DNA of 64,000 bases from GSA-30 sp036384435 (GCF_036384435.1 NZ_DASVMI010000181.1:12124-76123); one strand, 5' to 3'. Counted from the stretch's first letter, positions 7,967 to 16,401 are shown. Numbers and translations are program-made. The notes: generated by a model from the sequence alone, not told the origin.

Positions 7967-9340
7967 ATGAGCAACGCGCCCTTGCATGTCGTGATTCTCG
8001 CCGCTGGCGAAGGCAAGCGCATGAAATCCAGGCTGGCCAAGGTGTTGATGCCGCTGGCCGGTCGTCCCTTGCTGGGGCATGTGATCGAAGCGGCTCGTGC
8101 GTTGCAGCCCGCGGCGATCCACGTCGTCTATGGCTACAACGGCGACCAGGTTCGCGGCGCCTTTGCTGACCAGACAGATCTACGCTGGTCCTTGCAGGCC
8201 GAGCGCCTGGGAACCGGGCATGCCGTGGCACAGGCGATGCGTGACGTGCCGGGCCATGCACGCGTACTCGTGCTGTATGGCGATGTTCCCCTGACTCGCG
8301 TGCAGACCTTGCAACGCCTGGTTGCAGGCGAAGGCGCACTCAAACTGCTCACCACGCGCCTTGCCGATCCGCAAGGCTATGGTCGCGTGTTACGCGATGG
8401 CAACGGAGCGGTGCGTGCGGTGGTAGAGGAAAAAGACGCCGACGACAATCAGCGCGCGATCAACCTGATCAACACGGGTATCGTGTCGGCCGAAGCCGGA
8501 GCGCTGCGCCGCTGGCTCGGAAAACTCGATCGCAATAATGCGCAAGGTGAGTATTACCTCACCGACATTTTTGCGATGGCGGCTGATGAAAGCCGTCCGG
8601 CATCGAGCATCGAGTGCGATGATCCCGTCGAGGCGGCCGGTGCCAACAATTCTTGGCAATTGACCGAATTGGAGGCGCAGTATCGTCAGCGCAGTGCACG
8701 CGCACTGGCTACCGAGGGCGTGCGCATGGCCGATCCCGCGCGGCTGGACGTGCGCGGCGTGGTCAAGGCCGGTAGTGATGTCGAACTCGATATCGACGTG
8801 ATTCTCGAAGGTGAAGTCACCCTGGGCGATGATGTGCGCATCGGCCCGTTCTGCCGTATTCGCAACGCGCGTCTTGCTGCTGGCACCGTGGTGCTGGCCC
8901 ATTGCGATATCGAAGGCATCGTTACCCACGGGCCTTGCATCATCGGTCCATTCGCGCGCCTGCGCCCAGGCACGGAACTGGCCGCCGGTGTGCACGTGGG
9001 CAACTTTGTCGAAGTCAAGAAATCCATCATTGGCCAGAACAGCAAGGCCAATCACCTGAGCTACATCGGCGATGCGCACATTGGCCGTGGCGTCAACGTT
9101 GGCGCAGGTACCATTACCTGCAACTACGACGGCGTGAACAAGTCACTCACGCGTATCGAAGATGGCGTATTCGTTGGGTCCAACAGTGCTCTGGTTGCAC
9201 CGGTGACCATTGGCGCGATGGCGACGATCGGTGCCGGGTCAGTGATCACCAAGGACGCGCCTCCCGGTGAACTCACCCTGTCGCGTGGACGCCAGACCAC
9301 CTATGCCGGCTGGAAGCGACCGACCAAAAGGCCGGAGTGA
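7967..9340 (+). CDS. glmU: Bifunctional GlmU (GlcN-1-P acetyltransferase / GlcNAc-1-P uridyltransferase)
   Basis: GlmU makes UDP-GlcNAc for peptidoglycan and LPS in the cytosol. From ATG 7967 the protein has 457 residues, almost the E. coli length. The N-terminal pyrophosphorylase domain shows the LAAGEGKRMKSRLAK nucleotide loop (11-25), the YGDVPL motif and GRVLRDGNG. The C-terminal half is a left-handed beta-helix of hexapeptides. It includes GPFARLRPGTELAAGVHVGNFVEVKKSIIG and NHLSYIGDAHIGRGVNVGAGTITCNYDG, which hold the acetyltransferase active site. An ATG at 7946 in frame would add seven residues. The gene borders the aryl-polyene-like locus but is housekeeping. Confidence 0.97.
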   Translation: MSNAPLHVVILAAGEGKRMKSRLAKVLMPLAGRPLLGHVIEAARALQPAAIHVVYGYNGDQVRGAFADQTDLRWSLQAERLGTGHAVAQAMRDVPGHARVLVLYGDVPLTRVQTLQRLVAGEGALKLLTTRLADPQGYGRVLRDGNGAVRAVVEEKDADDNQRAINLINTGIVSAEAGALRRWLGKLDRNNAQGEYYLTDIFAMAADESRPASSIECDDPVEAAGANNSWQLTELEAQYRQRSARALATEGVRMADPARLDVRGVVKAGSDVELDIDVILEGEVTLGDDVRIGPFCRIRNARLAAGTVVLAHCDIEGIVTHGPCIIGPFARLRPGTELAAGVHVGNFVEVKKSIIGQNSKANHLSYIGDAHIGRGVNVGAGTITCNYDGVNKSLTRIEDGVFVGSNSALVAPVTIGAMATIGAGSVITKDAPPGELTLSRGRQTTYAGWKRPTKRPE

Positions 9341-9594
9341 GGCGGGGCCTGCAGCGTTGCAAAGGGTATAGAGGAAGAACAATCGCTGGCGTGTGGTCGC
9401 CTGGCTATCACAGCCCGCCGCCCGCGCGCTTCCCGTTGTTTGTGCATGCTGCGTCAACATGTGTTGGCACTCGCGGTTCAGCCAATACATCAGAAAATAG
9501 CCATAGGGAGTGCTCTCTTCACGGTCGCAAGTCGTGTTGGACTCCATGCTAGTATTTAAGGTCGCCCTTGCGGCAATGCGGACACACAGGACCC

Positions 9595-9864
9595 ATGAGT
9601 GAACAGAACCCGACACAGCGTGAACTGGCCAGCCTGATCGTCGAGTCGCTCAATCTGGAGACGGTCAAGCCCGAGGATATCCAGGCCGATGCTCCGTTGT
9701 TTGGTGGCGATCTGGGGCTGGATTCCATCGACGCGCTGGAAATCGCCCTGGCCGTATCCAAGCGCTACGGGTTTCAACTGCGATCGGACAACCCTGATAA
9801 CGGACGTATATTCGCGAGCTTGCGCAATCTCTCAGAGTACGTCGAACAGCATCGAACGGCCTGA
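9595..9864 (+). CDS. Acyl carrier protein of an aryl-polyene/xanthomonadin-like locus
   Basis: An 89-residue acyl carrier protein. The phosphopantetheine attachment Ser44 lies in LGLDSIDALEIALAV. The first Asp of the motif and the following helix resemble the ApeE/ApeF and XanC type rather than the housekeeping AcpP, which has DSLDTVE. It opens a plus-strand operon with a dehydratase 20 bases downstream, then an acyltransferase and a second dehydratase. A 254-base non-coding stretch precedes it, so the operon promoter lies there. It probably carries the growing polyene chain; this role is inferred from the neighbours. Confidence 0.85.
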   Translation: MSEQNPTQRELASLIVESLNLETVKPEDIQADAPLFGGDLGLDSIDALEIALAVSKRYGFQLRSDNPDNGRIFASLRNLSEYVEQHRTA

Positions 9865-9884
9865 CCCGTGAGGCTTGCATCGCC

Positions 9885-10187
9885 ATGAGCACTGACGGCT
9901 TTGTTCTCGCATTCGGCATTTCATCCGATCATCCCTGTCTGCCCGGGCATTTCCCCGGACATCCGTTGGTTCCCGGTGTCATGCTGCTGGAGCAGGTTGC
10001 GTTGGCGCTGTACCAATGGCGGCGCCTTCGCCTGACCCAGGTGATCGAGGCCAAGTTCGTCGCTCCCTTGCTGCCTGGCGAACAGGCTGAGGTGTCGTTG
10101 AACGAAAGCGGCGAGCGTATTCGTTTCCAGATTGCCCGGGATGGCCAATGCCTGGCCAAGGGCATCGTTGCCGGAGCGGCCGCATGA
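9885..10187 (+). CDS. ApeI-like hotdog dehydratase (3-hydroxyacyl-ACP dehydratase)
   Basis: A 100-residue hotdog-fold protein. Residues 16-30, HPCLPGHFPGHPLVP, form the FabZ/ApeI-type active-site loop with His22 as the likely catalytic base. The protein is shorter than FabZ, as ApeI-type enzymes are. It would remove water from 3-hydroxyacyl-ACP during polyene extension. It lies directly after the ACP gene, and its stop overlaps the acyltransferase start in ATGA at 10184-10187, implying translational coupling. Confidence 0.8.
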   Translation: MSTDGFVLAFGISSDHPCLPGHFPGHPLVPGVMLLEQVALALYQWRRLRLTQVIEAKFVAPLLPGEQAEVSLNESGERIRFQIARDGQCLAKGIVAGAAA

Positions 10188-11137
10188 GCGGGCATTGGCG
10201 CGATCGCCCTGAAGGCGGCGGGCGCGCGGCGATCTGGATGATTCGCGCGGCCGCCCTGTATGGTGGCCGTCGCTTTGCGCACAGCATCCTATGGCCGGCC
10301 ACGCTCTATTTCATGCTCAGGCGAGGGCCGGAACGCCGTGCCGCGGGTCAGTTTCTGTCGCGCGCACTGGGAAGGCGAGCCGCGCTCGGCGAGGTATTTC
10401 GCCTGCTGCTCCGCTTTGGGCAGACCCAGGTGGACCGAATTTTCTTCCTGGCGCGTGGCGAGCGCGGATTCGATATCGCCGTGGAAGGCATTCCAGCCTT
10501 GTTGGAAAGCGTTGACCAAGGACGTGGCGTTCTGCTGATCGGATCGCATCAGGGTAGTTTCGAAGCCTTGCGTGCCCTGAGTTCGCGTCGTCCGGATCTT
10601 GGCTTGCGCGTGGTGCTGGACAAGCAGAAGACGCCCGCCATGACCTCGTTGCTGGAAGAACTGGCGCCGCATGTTGGTGCCTGTGTGATCGATGCCGCCT
10701 TGGGGGGAACATCGGTGACTCTTGCGGTTTCGGAAGCCTGCCAACGCGGTTCACTGGTGGCGCTGCTGGCCGATCGCGGTCGTGAAGGCGAGCCGCACCG
10801 AAGTGCTCCTTTCCTGGGGAAACCTGCACCGTTTCCGGTCGGTCCCTGGCTGCTTGCACATGCCCTGAAAGTGCCGGTGGTGTTGTGTTTCGGCTTGTAC
10901 GAAGGCGGTAACCGGTATCGCCTGATTTTCGAGCGCTTCGCCGACTGCATCGACATTCCGCGTCATCAGCGGTCGCAAATGCTCGACGCGGTTATCGCAC
11001 GCTACGCGGCCCGGGTAGAGCATTACGCGCGCACTGAGCCGTACAACTGGTTCAACTTCCATGATTTCTGGCAGGAGGCGGACACGCCAGAACTGCCCGC
11101 CATGGTAGTGGCGCAGCCTGAGCACGCCGATGCCTGA
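10184..11137 (+). CDS. LpxL/HtrB-like lysophospholipid acyltransferase
   Basis: A 317-residue LpxL/LpxM superfamily acyltransferase. The N-terminal part (about 15-60) is hydrophobic, with AIWMIRAAALYGGRRFAHSILWPATLYFML, and probably anchors it in the inner membrane. GVLLIGSHQGSFEALRAL is a variant of the HX4D/E catalytic box (SHQGSFE). LADRGREGEPHRSAPFLGKPAPFPVGPWLLA matches the usual glycine- and proline-rich block. In aryl-polyene and xanthomonadin loci such enzymes are thought to move the acyl group to a lipid carrier in the membrane. The start at 10184 gives a four-base overlap with the dehydratase; the 3' end overlaps the next gene by 8 bases. Confidence 0.82.
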   Translation: MSGHWRDRPEGGGRAAIWMIRAAALYGGRRFAHSILWPATLYFMLRRGPERRAAGQFLSRALGRRAALGEVFRLLLRFGQTQVDRIFFLARGERGFDIAVEGIPALLESVDQGRGVLLIGSHQGSFEALRALSSRRPDLGLRVVLDKQKTPAMTSLLEELAPHVGACVIDAALGGTSVTLAVSEACQRGSLVALLADRGREGEPHRSAPFLGKPAPFPVGPWLLAHALKVPVVLCFGLYEGGNRYRLIFERFADCIDIPRHQRSQMLDAVIARYAARVEHYARTEPYNWFNFHDFWQEADTPELPAMVVAQPEHADA

Positions 11138-11570
11138 TTTGCCCAAAGCCGACTGGGCGCACCTGATTCCCCATGCCGGGAACATGTGTCTGCTCGACGT
11201 CGTGCGCGATTTCGACGATACCTCGATTCATGCAGCGAGCCTCGGCCATCGCGATCATGATCATCCGCTACGTAGCGAGCATGGCCTGCATGCCGTTCAT
11301 CTGGCCGAATACGGCGCGCAAGCGGTTGCGGTGCATGGCGCGCTGATGGCGCGGCAAGCCGGGCATGAGGAGGTTCGCCCGGGCCGACTCGTCAGTTTGC
11401 GCGATGTATTGCTCACCCTTGATCGCATCGATACGCTTTCTGAGGCGATCGACGTCCACGCCGAACGCCTCTATGCGGACGACGCGGGCGCACAATACAT
11501 CTTTCGCATAGAGCACGCAGGCAATCTGCTGGCTTCTGGACGGGTGGCGGTCATCCACCCGCGTGCTTAG
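11130..11570 (+). CDS. ApeP-like hotdog dehydratase
   Basis: A 146-residue hotdog protein of the ApeP/FabA-like type found in aryl-polyene clusters. It begins with LPKADWAHLIPHAGNMCLLDVVRDFDD (PHAGxMCLLD is a family hallmark). GLHAVHLAEYGAQAVAVHGALMA continues with the central helix of the fold, and GRVAVIHPRA ends the protein. It probably acts as a second 3-hydroxyacyl-ACP dehydratase. It starts within the acyltransferase gene. Its last 20 bases overlap the minus-strand glycosyltransferase gene tail to tail. Confidence 0.78.
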   Translation: MPDLPKADWAHLIPHAGNMCLLDVVRDFDDTSIHAASLGHRDHDHPLRSEHGLHAVHLAEYGAQAVAVHGALMARQAGHEEVRPGRLVSLRDVLLTLDRIDTLSEAIDVHAERLYADDAGAQYIFRIEHAGNLLASGRVAVIHPRA

Positions 11571-12339
11571 CATCGCCGATTACGTTGCTGCCGGCATCGC
11601 CGACCACCACGGGGATGGCGCGCGAGCGACGGTAGGCGCGACGGATGTCACCATGGTGAAGCACCTGGCCCACGGTGTAAGAGGTGATGCGCATCACGTC
11701 ACGAACAGGGCTGAAATGGCTGAGCCGGAACTCGCCCTCGTAGCGTGAGGCAATCGGCACCGAGACCACGCCGACATGTCGCTCGCGTGATGCGGCGATA
11801 AGCACGGCTGCCTCGAAGACGAAATTCTGTGCCGGCAGGTCGGCCAGATCCAACACCTCCCGTGGATACCAGCGCTGCCCGCTTTGCGTGTCGGCGACCG
11901 GTTGCGCACAGGCCCAGGAAATGCCCCAGTCGGCAAATGCATTGGCAAAACGCCGTCCCTTGGGCTGCTGATGACGATCGAGCATGCGCGCCCCTATGAC
12001 GATATGCCCGGGGTAACGTTTCGCCGCCTGCACGATGCGTGGTATGTCCGACGCCAGGTGCTGGCCATCGCCATCCATGGTGATGACTGCATCGAAATTC
12101 TGGCGAAGCGCTTCGCGAAAGCCGGTGCGTAGCGCTTCGCCTTTGCCGCGGCGTGTTTCATGGCGCAGCAGGGTTACCGGAAAGCGTCGCACGATGTCGA
12201 GCGTGCCATCGTCCGAGCCATCATCGACCACGATGACGGGAACGCGTAGCCCGATGACCGATTGGAGCACGCGTCCGATAGCCACCTCTTCGTTGAGGCA
12301 GGGAATGATCACGCACCAGCGAGGTGAGTAGGCGTTCAA
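11551..12339 (-). CDS. Family 2 glycosyltransferase (DPM1/dolichol-phosphate-mannose-synthase-like)
   Basis: A 262-residue GT-A-fold glycosyltransferase. The N-terminus has WCVIIPCLNEEVAIGRVL, VIVVDDGSDDGT and RRGKGEALRTGF; the metal-binding DxD is in VITMDGDGQH. There is no C-terminal membrane helix bundle. The start is probably TTG 12339, whose TTGA overlaps the TGA of the upstream ketosynthase-like gene, so it would be translated by coupling. Open frame further upstream is only the antisense-like shadow of that gene. It may glycosylate the polyene or its lipid carrier; xanthomonadin loci also carry such enzymes. The 3' end overlaps the ApeP-like gene on the other strand. Confidence 0.85.
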   Translation of the reverse strand: MNAYSPRWCVIIPCLNEEVAIGRVLQSVIGLRVPVIVVDDGSDDGTLDIVRRFPVTLLRHETRRGKGEALRTGFREALRQNFDAVITMDGDGQHLASDIPRIVQAAKRYPGHIVIGARMLDRHQQPKGRRFANAFADWGISWACAQPVADTQSGQRWYPREVLDLADLPAQNFVFEAAVLIAASRERHVGVVSVPIASRYEGEFRLSHFSPVRDVMRITSYTVGQVLHHGDIRRAYRRSRAIPVVVGDAGSNVIGDAKHAGG

Positions 12340-13136
12340 GGGATGATCTCCGTATGCACATCCAAATGTGCCGAAGGTGCCAGCGCGATGGCGGCGCGGC
12401 CGCCATCCGTGGCTAACATGGTCAAGAGTGGCAACGCGTGCGCGCTGGCGTTGTCGAGATACTGGGCACGCAGTGCGCTTGGTATCTCGTCCGTGTCGTG
12501 TGCCTGGCCGTCGCCGATTCGCAGAAGCATGCTGGCGCGGCTGCGCGCGGTGCGTTGTGGCGACAGCACCAGTGCGCAGCCGAAGGACTGGGTGCAGCCG
12601 GTCAGTTCGTTCAGTGCGCCAGTGCCGGCGATGTCGCTGCATACCAGCAAGGTGCTGCGCTGGTCGGCTTCCATCTGAATGGCTGCCTCCAGCAGCGCCG
12701 TGCCAAAACTGACCGGCCCCGCGCAGATCGCCGTGGACGGAGCGCGACAGCCGGTGGCGATCGTCCAATAGCCGACGGGAGCGTTGTGCACGGAATTGTG
12801 AAACCGCGTCGGCGACAGGCTCGTCGGCGACTGCGCCAGGGTCTGGCACATGTAGTCGGTGATCACATGATCACCATGCGCCGATGCAAAGATGCAGGCC
12901 AGCTGACTCTGGTCGGCCCCACTCATGTCGATCGCCTGGCCGGCGACCTCGATAGCCAGCAGCACGCTTTCCGGAGCGCGGCGCCGTTCGTTCGCAGACA
13001 AGCGATCAGCAGGCGGACGCGTGGACGTCGCCATCTCCGGCATGCCTCCTGATAGCGTGTCGCGCAAGGCGTTAAAGTGCGGCCAGGAAGCCGACCACAA
13101 GCCGATCCCTTCGACGTGGATACGTAGCGCGCTCAT
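12336..13136 (-). CDS. Ketosynthase-like half protein (ApeC/chain-length-factor-like)
   Basis: A 266-residue protein similar to only the N-terminal part of beta-ketoacyl synthases. FHNSVHNAPVGYWTIATGC (113-130), then STAICAGPVSFGTALLEAA, aligns with the nucleophile elbow of true ketosynthases; Cys130 could sit at the nucleophile position. The second half, with the two catalytic His regions, is absent. Proteins of this kind occur in aryl-polyene clusters, where they are thought to pair with a full ketosynthase and influence chain length. Its ATG overlaps the stop of the upstream ketosynthase gene (ATGA), and its stop overlaps the next start, so three genes form a tight operon. Confidence 0.75.
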   Translation of the reverse strand: MSALRIHVEGIGLWSASWPHFNALRDTLSGGMPEMATSTRPPADRLSANERRRAPESVLLAIEVAGQAIDMSGADQSQLACIFASAHGDHVITDYMCQTLAQSPTSLSPTRFHNSVHNAPVGYWTIATGCRAPSTAICAGPVSFGTALLEAAIQMEADQRSTLLVCSDIAGTGALNELTGCTQSFGCALVLSPQRTARSRASMLLRIGDGQAHDTDEIPSALRAQYLDNASAHALPLLTMLATDGGRAAIALAPSAHLDVHTEIIP

Positions 13137-14338
13137 GCGCGTTGCTCGACGCCGGCGAAAGCCAGGCAGATATTGTTGCCGCCGAAACCGAACGAATTGC
13201 TCAGCGCGACGTTGATGGATCGCTGCTCCCGCTGCCATGCCCACTGCGGGCCGCAATCGGCATCGGGATCGACGCAGCCGGCATTACCGGGCACGTTGCT
13301 TTCGCGCATGGCGAGCAAGGCGATCACGGCTTCGACGATGCCGGCAGCTCCGAGCGTATGGCCGGTCAGCGCCTTGGTGGAGCTGGCGCGCGTGCTGGCC
13401 GGGAACGCGCGCGATATGAGTTGCGCTTCCACTTCATCGTTCTTGTGCGAGGCGGTGCCGTGCAGGTTGATGTAATCCACATGCGCCGGTTCCAGCCCGG
13501 CACGCGCCAGTGCATCGCGCATGGCCAGTTCCGCACCCAGCCCTTGCGGATGTGGCGTGGACATGTGGTGGGCATCGCTCGATTCGCCGTAACCGACCAG
13601 TCGGGGTGCCTGGGGGGCCATGTCGGCGCGTTCGAGCAGCGCGAAGCCGGCCGCTTCGCCGATCGAGATGCCATTGCGGGCGCGGTCAAAGGGACGGCAA
13701 GGTTCGGGCGAGATCAATTCCAGCGCGTTGAAACCGAACAAGGTGCTGTCGCATAGCGTGTCCACACCGCCCACGATGGCCGCGTCGACCAAGCCCAGGC
13801 GCATCATGCGCTCGGCGTGCGCGAACGCCTTGGCGCTGGATGAACAGGCGGTCGATACCGTAAGCGCCGGTCCGGTCAGGCCCAATGCCTTGGCCACGAA
13901 ACCTGAAAGCGAATCGGGCGAGTGAATCGCGCGCCGACGAAGATCGGCGGGAATACGCCCGGTTTCGTCCAGGCGCCGATAGGCTTCTTCGGTTGCACCA
14001 ACGCTGGCGGTGGACGTGCCCAGCACCAGTGCCACGCGCGTCGGGCCGTAATGATCCCGGGCTGTCTGCGCCGCCTCCAGGAAGCCGTCCTGCTGCAGGC
14101 CAACCCAGGCCAGGCGGTTGTTGCGGCAGTCCCAGGCGGCCAGTGCGTCGGGCAATACCGGCTGCTCGATGCCGTCCACCCGGCCGATCCAGCACGGCAG
14201 CGGTTCGCTGCTGAAGTCGTTCGGCCGCAGTCCACTACGCCCCGATGCCAGGGCGTCGCGGTGGGAGTCCAGGCCCCGCCCTAGCGCCGACGTGGCGGTG
14301 AAGGCGGTGATGGCCAGGGCGGGAATCGGGTAGGGCAT
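13133..14338 (-). CDS. Beta-ketoacyl-ACP synthase (ApeO/FabF-like)
   Basis: A 401-residue elongating ketosynthase. The catalytic triad is complete: Cys165 in STACSSSAKA, His293 in NLHGTASHKNDEVEA and His327 in KALTGHTLGAAG. NSFGFGGNN lies near the C-terminus. The sequence between the His motifs and the length fit FabF-like enzymes of aryl-polyene type rather than FabB or housekeeping FabF. The start at ATG 14338 is preferred over an extension of 11 residues. It heads the minus-strand operon, followed by the half ketosynthase and the GT2 gene. The 191-base gap to hemF holds its promoter. Confidence 0.88.
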   Translation of the reverse strand: MPYPIPALAITAFTATSALGRGLDSHRDALASGRSGLRPNDFSSEPLPCWIGRVDGIEQPVLPDALAAWDCRNNRLAWVGLQQDGFLEAAQTARDHYGPTRVALVLGTSTASVGATEEAYRRLDETGRIPADLRRRAIHSPDSLSGFVAKALGLTGPALTVSTACSSSAKAFAHAERMMRLGLVDAAIVGGVDTLCDSTLFGFNALELISPEPCRPFDRARNGISIGEAAGFALLERADMAPQAPRLVGYGESSDAHHMSTPHPQGLGAELAMRDALARAGLEPAHVDYINLHGTASHKNDEVEAQLISRAFPASTRASSTKALTGHTLGAAGIVEAVIALLAMRESNVPGNAGCVDPDADCGPQWAWQREQRSINVALSNSFGFGGNNICLAFAGVEQRA

Positions 14339-14529
14339 GGTGGATGCCTGTGTGACGCTTTGTTTTGGCAACGTGTCAGCTCGATGACATGGCGGAGCCT
14401 GCGGCTATCCTCGCCTAGAAACCGTGAACGGCGACCTTGCGCTAGCGCACTCCTTCGCGACGCCGCGCCGCACCCGCCCCCTGGTGCGGGCTTGTTAAGC
14501 TGCGCGCAGTTCTTTATCGACACGACGCC

Positions 14530-15432
14530 ATGAGCCAACAAGCCGATCTCGCCGAAACCTTCCTGCGTGAGCTCCAGGACCGCATCTGCCTCGCGGTGGA
14601 GCGATTGGATGGGCAGGCCACATTCGTGGAAGATGCCTGGACTCGCGAAGCCGGTGGTGGTGGGCGTACCCGGGTGCTGCGCGACGGCTCGCTGTTCGAA
14701 CAGGCGGGCGTCAATTTCTCGCGCGTCCATGGCAACAAGCTGCCACCCAGTGCTACGGCCCATCGCCCGGACCTGGCTGGCGGCAGCTTTGTGGCGACCG
14801 GCGTGTCGCTGGTCCTGCACCCGCGTAATCCCTACGTGCCGACCACGCACGCCAATGTGCGCTATTTCGAGGCGAGCAAGCCAGGCGTCGAGCCGGTATG
14901 GTGGTTCGGCGGCGGCTTCGACCTGACGCCCTTCTATCCCTTCGATGAGGACGTGCGCCATTGGCATGGCGTGGCGCGCGACCTGTGCGCGCCGTATGGC
15001 GAGAATGTATATGGGCAATACAAGCGCTGGTGCGACGAGTATTTCTTCCTCAAGCATCGCAACGAGACTCGCGGCGTGGGCGGATTGTTCTACGACGACC
15101 TCAACGAAGGCGGCTTCGAGCGCTGCTTCGATTTCACCCGCGACGTCGGCCAGGGGTTTCTCGATGCCTACCTGCCCATCGCCCAGCGTCGCCGCGATAC
15201 GCCCTATGGCGAGCGCGAACGCGAATTTCAGCTTTATCGCCGGGGCCGCTACGTGGAGTTCAACCTCGTCTACGACCGTGGCACCCTGTTTGGCCTGCAA
15301 TCGGGCGGCCGCACGGAATCGATCCTGATGAGTCTGCCTCCCCGCGTGCGTTACGAGTATGCCTACCAGCCGCAAGCAGGCAGCCCGGAAGCCCGATTGG
15401 CGGAATATCTGCAGCCGCGCGAGTGGATCTGA
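14530..15432 (+). CDS. hemF: Oxygen-dependent coproporphyrinogen III oxidase HemF
   Basis: HemF oxidatively decarboxylates coproporphyrinogen III to protoporphyrinogen IX in haem synthesis, using oxygen. The 300-residue product has the normal length. It shows GVNFSRVHGNKLPP, SLVLHPRNPYVPTTHANVRYF, WWFGGGFDLTPFYPF and FNLVYDRGTLFGLQSGGRTESILMSLPP, which are near-invariant blocks of the family. His residues in HPRNP and HANVR match known metal and substrate positions. It is divergent from the ketosynthase operon and appears monocistronic. Confidence 0.97.
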   Translation: MSQQADLAETFLRELQDRICLAVERLDGQATFVEDAWTREAGGGGRTRVLRDGSLFEQAGVNFSRVHGNKLPPSATAHRPDLAGGSFVATGVSLVLHPRNPYVPTTHANVRYFEASKPGVEPVWWFGGGFDLTPFYPFDEDVRHWHGVARDLCAPYGENVYGQYKRWCDEYFFLKHRNETRGVGGLFYDDLNEGGFERCFDFTRDVGQGFLDAYLPIAQRRRDTPYGEREREFQLYRRGRYVEFNLVYDRGTLFGLQSGGRTESILMSLPPRVRYEYAYQPQAGSPEARLAEYLQPREWI

Positions 15433-15441
15433 TTCACTGAG

Positions 15442-15459
15442 GCCGCCGCCCAAGGCGGC
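15442..15459 (+). terminator. Short GC hairpin after hemF
   Basis: GCCGCC (15442-15447) pairs with GGCGGC (15454-15459) ten bases after the hemF stop. No T-run follows. It is a possible transcript end or stabiliser. Confidence 0.4.
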
Positions 15460-15491
15460 TGTAAGGACGCTCGATACGCTCGCTGTCAATG

Positions 15492-15532
15492 GTCAACAGG
15501 AATAGCCTGAGTGATGAGGCTTTCCTGTTGAC
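15492..15532. repeat. Long inverted repeat (16-bp stem, one bulge) between hemF and the beta-helix gene
   Basis: GTCAACAGGAA-t-AGCCT (15492-15508) pairs with AGGCT-TTCCTGTTGAC (15517-15532) around an 8-base loop, with one bulged T. Both neighbouring genes are transcribed towards it. It has no U-run on either strand. Confidence 0.7.
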
Positions 15533-15591
15533 AGGACGCGAAGCGGCCGGTTTTACCCTTCACAGCCCGCATCAGCGGGCGACTTTTCCAG

Positions 15592-16239
15592 TCACGGTCT
15601 CTCCCCGCTGAACTTCTTCGCCGTCGCGCCTTTTACTTCGCCGATCTGGGCCGAGTCGCTGACATAAAGCTCGACGTCGCGGCGGAATTCCAGGGTGCCC
15701 TGGACCACGGCGTGCGGGCCGATCACGATGTGGGGCAGGCGATGGCTGGAGGTATGCCAGCCGCCGGGCTTGTCGACCAGAATGCCGCCTTCCACGCGCG
15801 AGTCCGCGCCTACGGTGATGTCGCCATTGACAGTCTGGATGCCGCCGGCGACATGCGATTTGTCCAGTGAGATCGAGCCGTTGACGTTCGTTGCGCCGCC
15901 CAGCACTTCGGCGCCGCGGCCCAGGTTGATGCTGCCATTCGTCGCCTCCACGCCCTTGCTGACATGCGCCTGGGCGCCGAGCGTGATACTGCCATTGACG
16001 GTTTCCACCTTGGTGGCCGTGGCGCGGTCATCCAGTTCGATTTCGCCATTGACGGTGCTGGCTTTTTCCACCGTCGCGCCAGAGGCGATACTCACGCCAC
16101 CATTGACGGTGCTGACGTTGCCGGCATGCTGGCCCGAGGCGACGTCGACCGATCCATTGATCTTGTCGATGTTATCGCTCGCATGGGCCGTGGCAACCAG
16201 GGACAAGGAAAGAGCGAGGGCAAGCAGGGTACGGCGCAT
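15592..16239 (-). CDS. Exported beta-helix protein with seven 18-19 residue NG repeats
   Basis: A 215-residue protein with a clear signal peptide (MRRTLLALALSLSLVATAHA, cleavage after Ala20). Asn-Gly pairs recur at 28, 46, 64, 82, 101, 120 and 138, that is every 18-19 residues, each as [T/A]VNGxIxL or close. This resembles the parallel beta-helix of bactofilins and DUF4097-type polymer-forming proteins. The C-terminal part (160-215) is non-repetitive and includes PHIVIGPHAVVQGTLEF. It is probably periplasmic or outer-surface. Function is unknown. It is divergent from gpmA. Confidence 0.8.
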   Translation of the reverse strand: MRRTLLALALSLSLVATAHASDNIDKINGSVDVASGQHAGNVSTVNGGVSIASGATVEKASTVNGEIELDDRATATKVETVNGSITLGAQAHVSKGVEATNGSINLGRGAEVLGGATNVNGSISLDKSHVAGGIQTVNGDITVGADSRVEGGILVDKPGGWHTSSHRLPHIVIGPHAVVQGTLEFRRDVELYVSDSAQIGEVKGATAKKFSGERP

Positions 16240-16401
16240 GATGGGACTCCAGGAGCGGGATGTGATCGTAGGATGCCGCGCCGGGCGCACGGGTTTAGCA
16301 TGACTAATGGGGGAGAAGCCCCTTGGGAGAAATCCTGTCCCGTTTTACTCTTCATCCTTTCCGGGCGCTCTTGCCACCCGTCTCTCCCCACGGAACCGCT
16401 C

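Noticed and set aside
15964..16401. In-frame 146-codon extension of gpmA
   Set aside because: It is antisense to the beta-helix gene, and MHRLVLIRHGQ at 16402 is the normal GpmA start.
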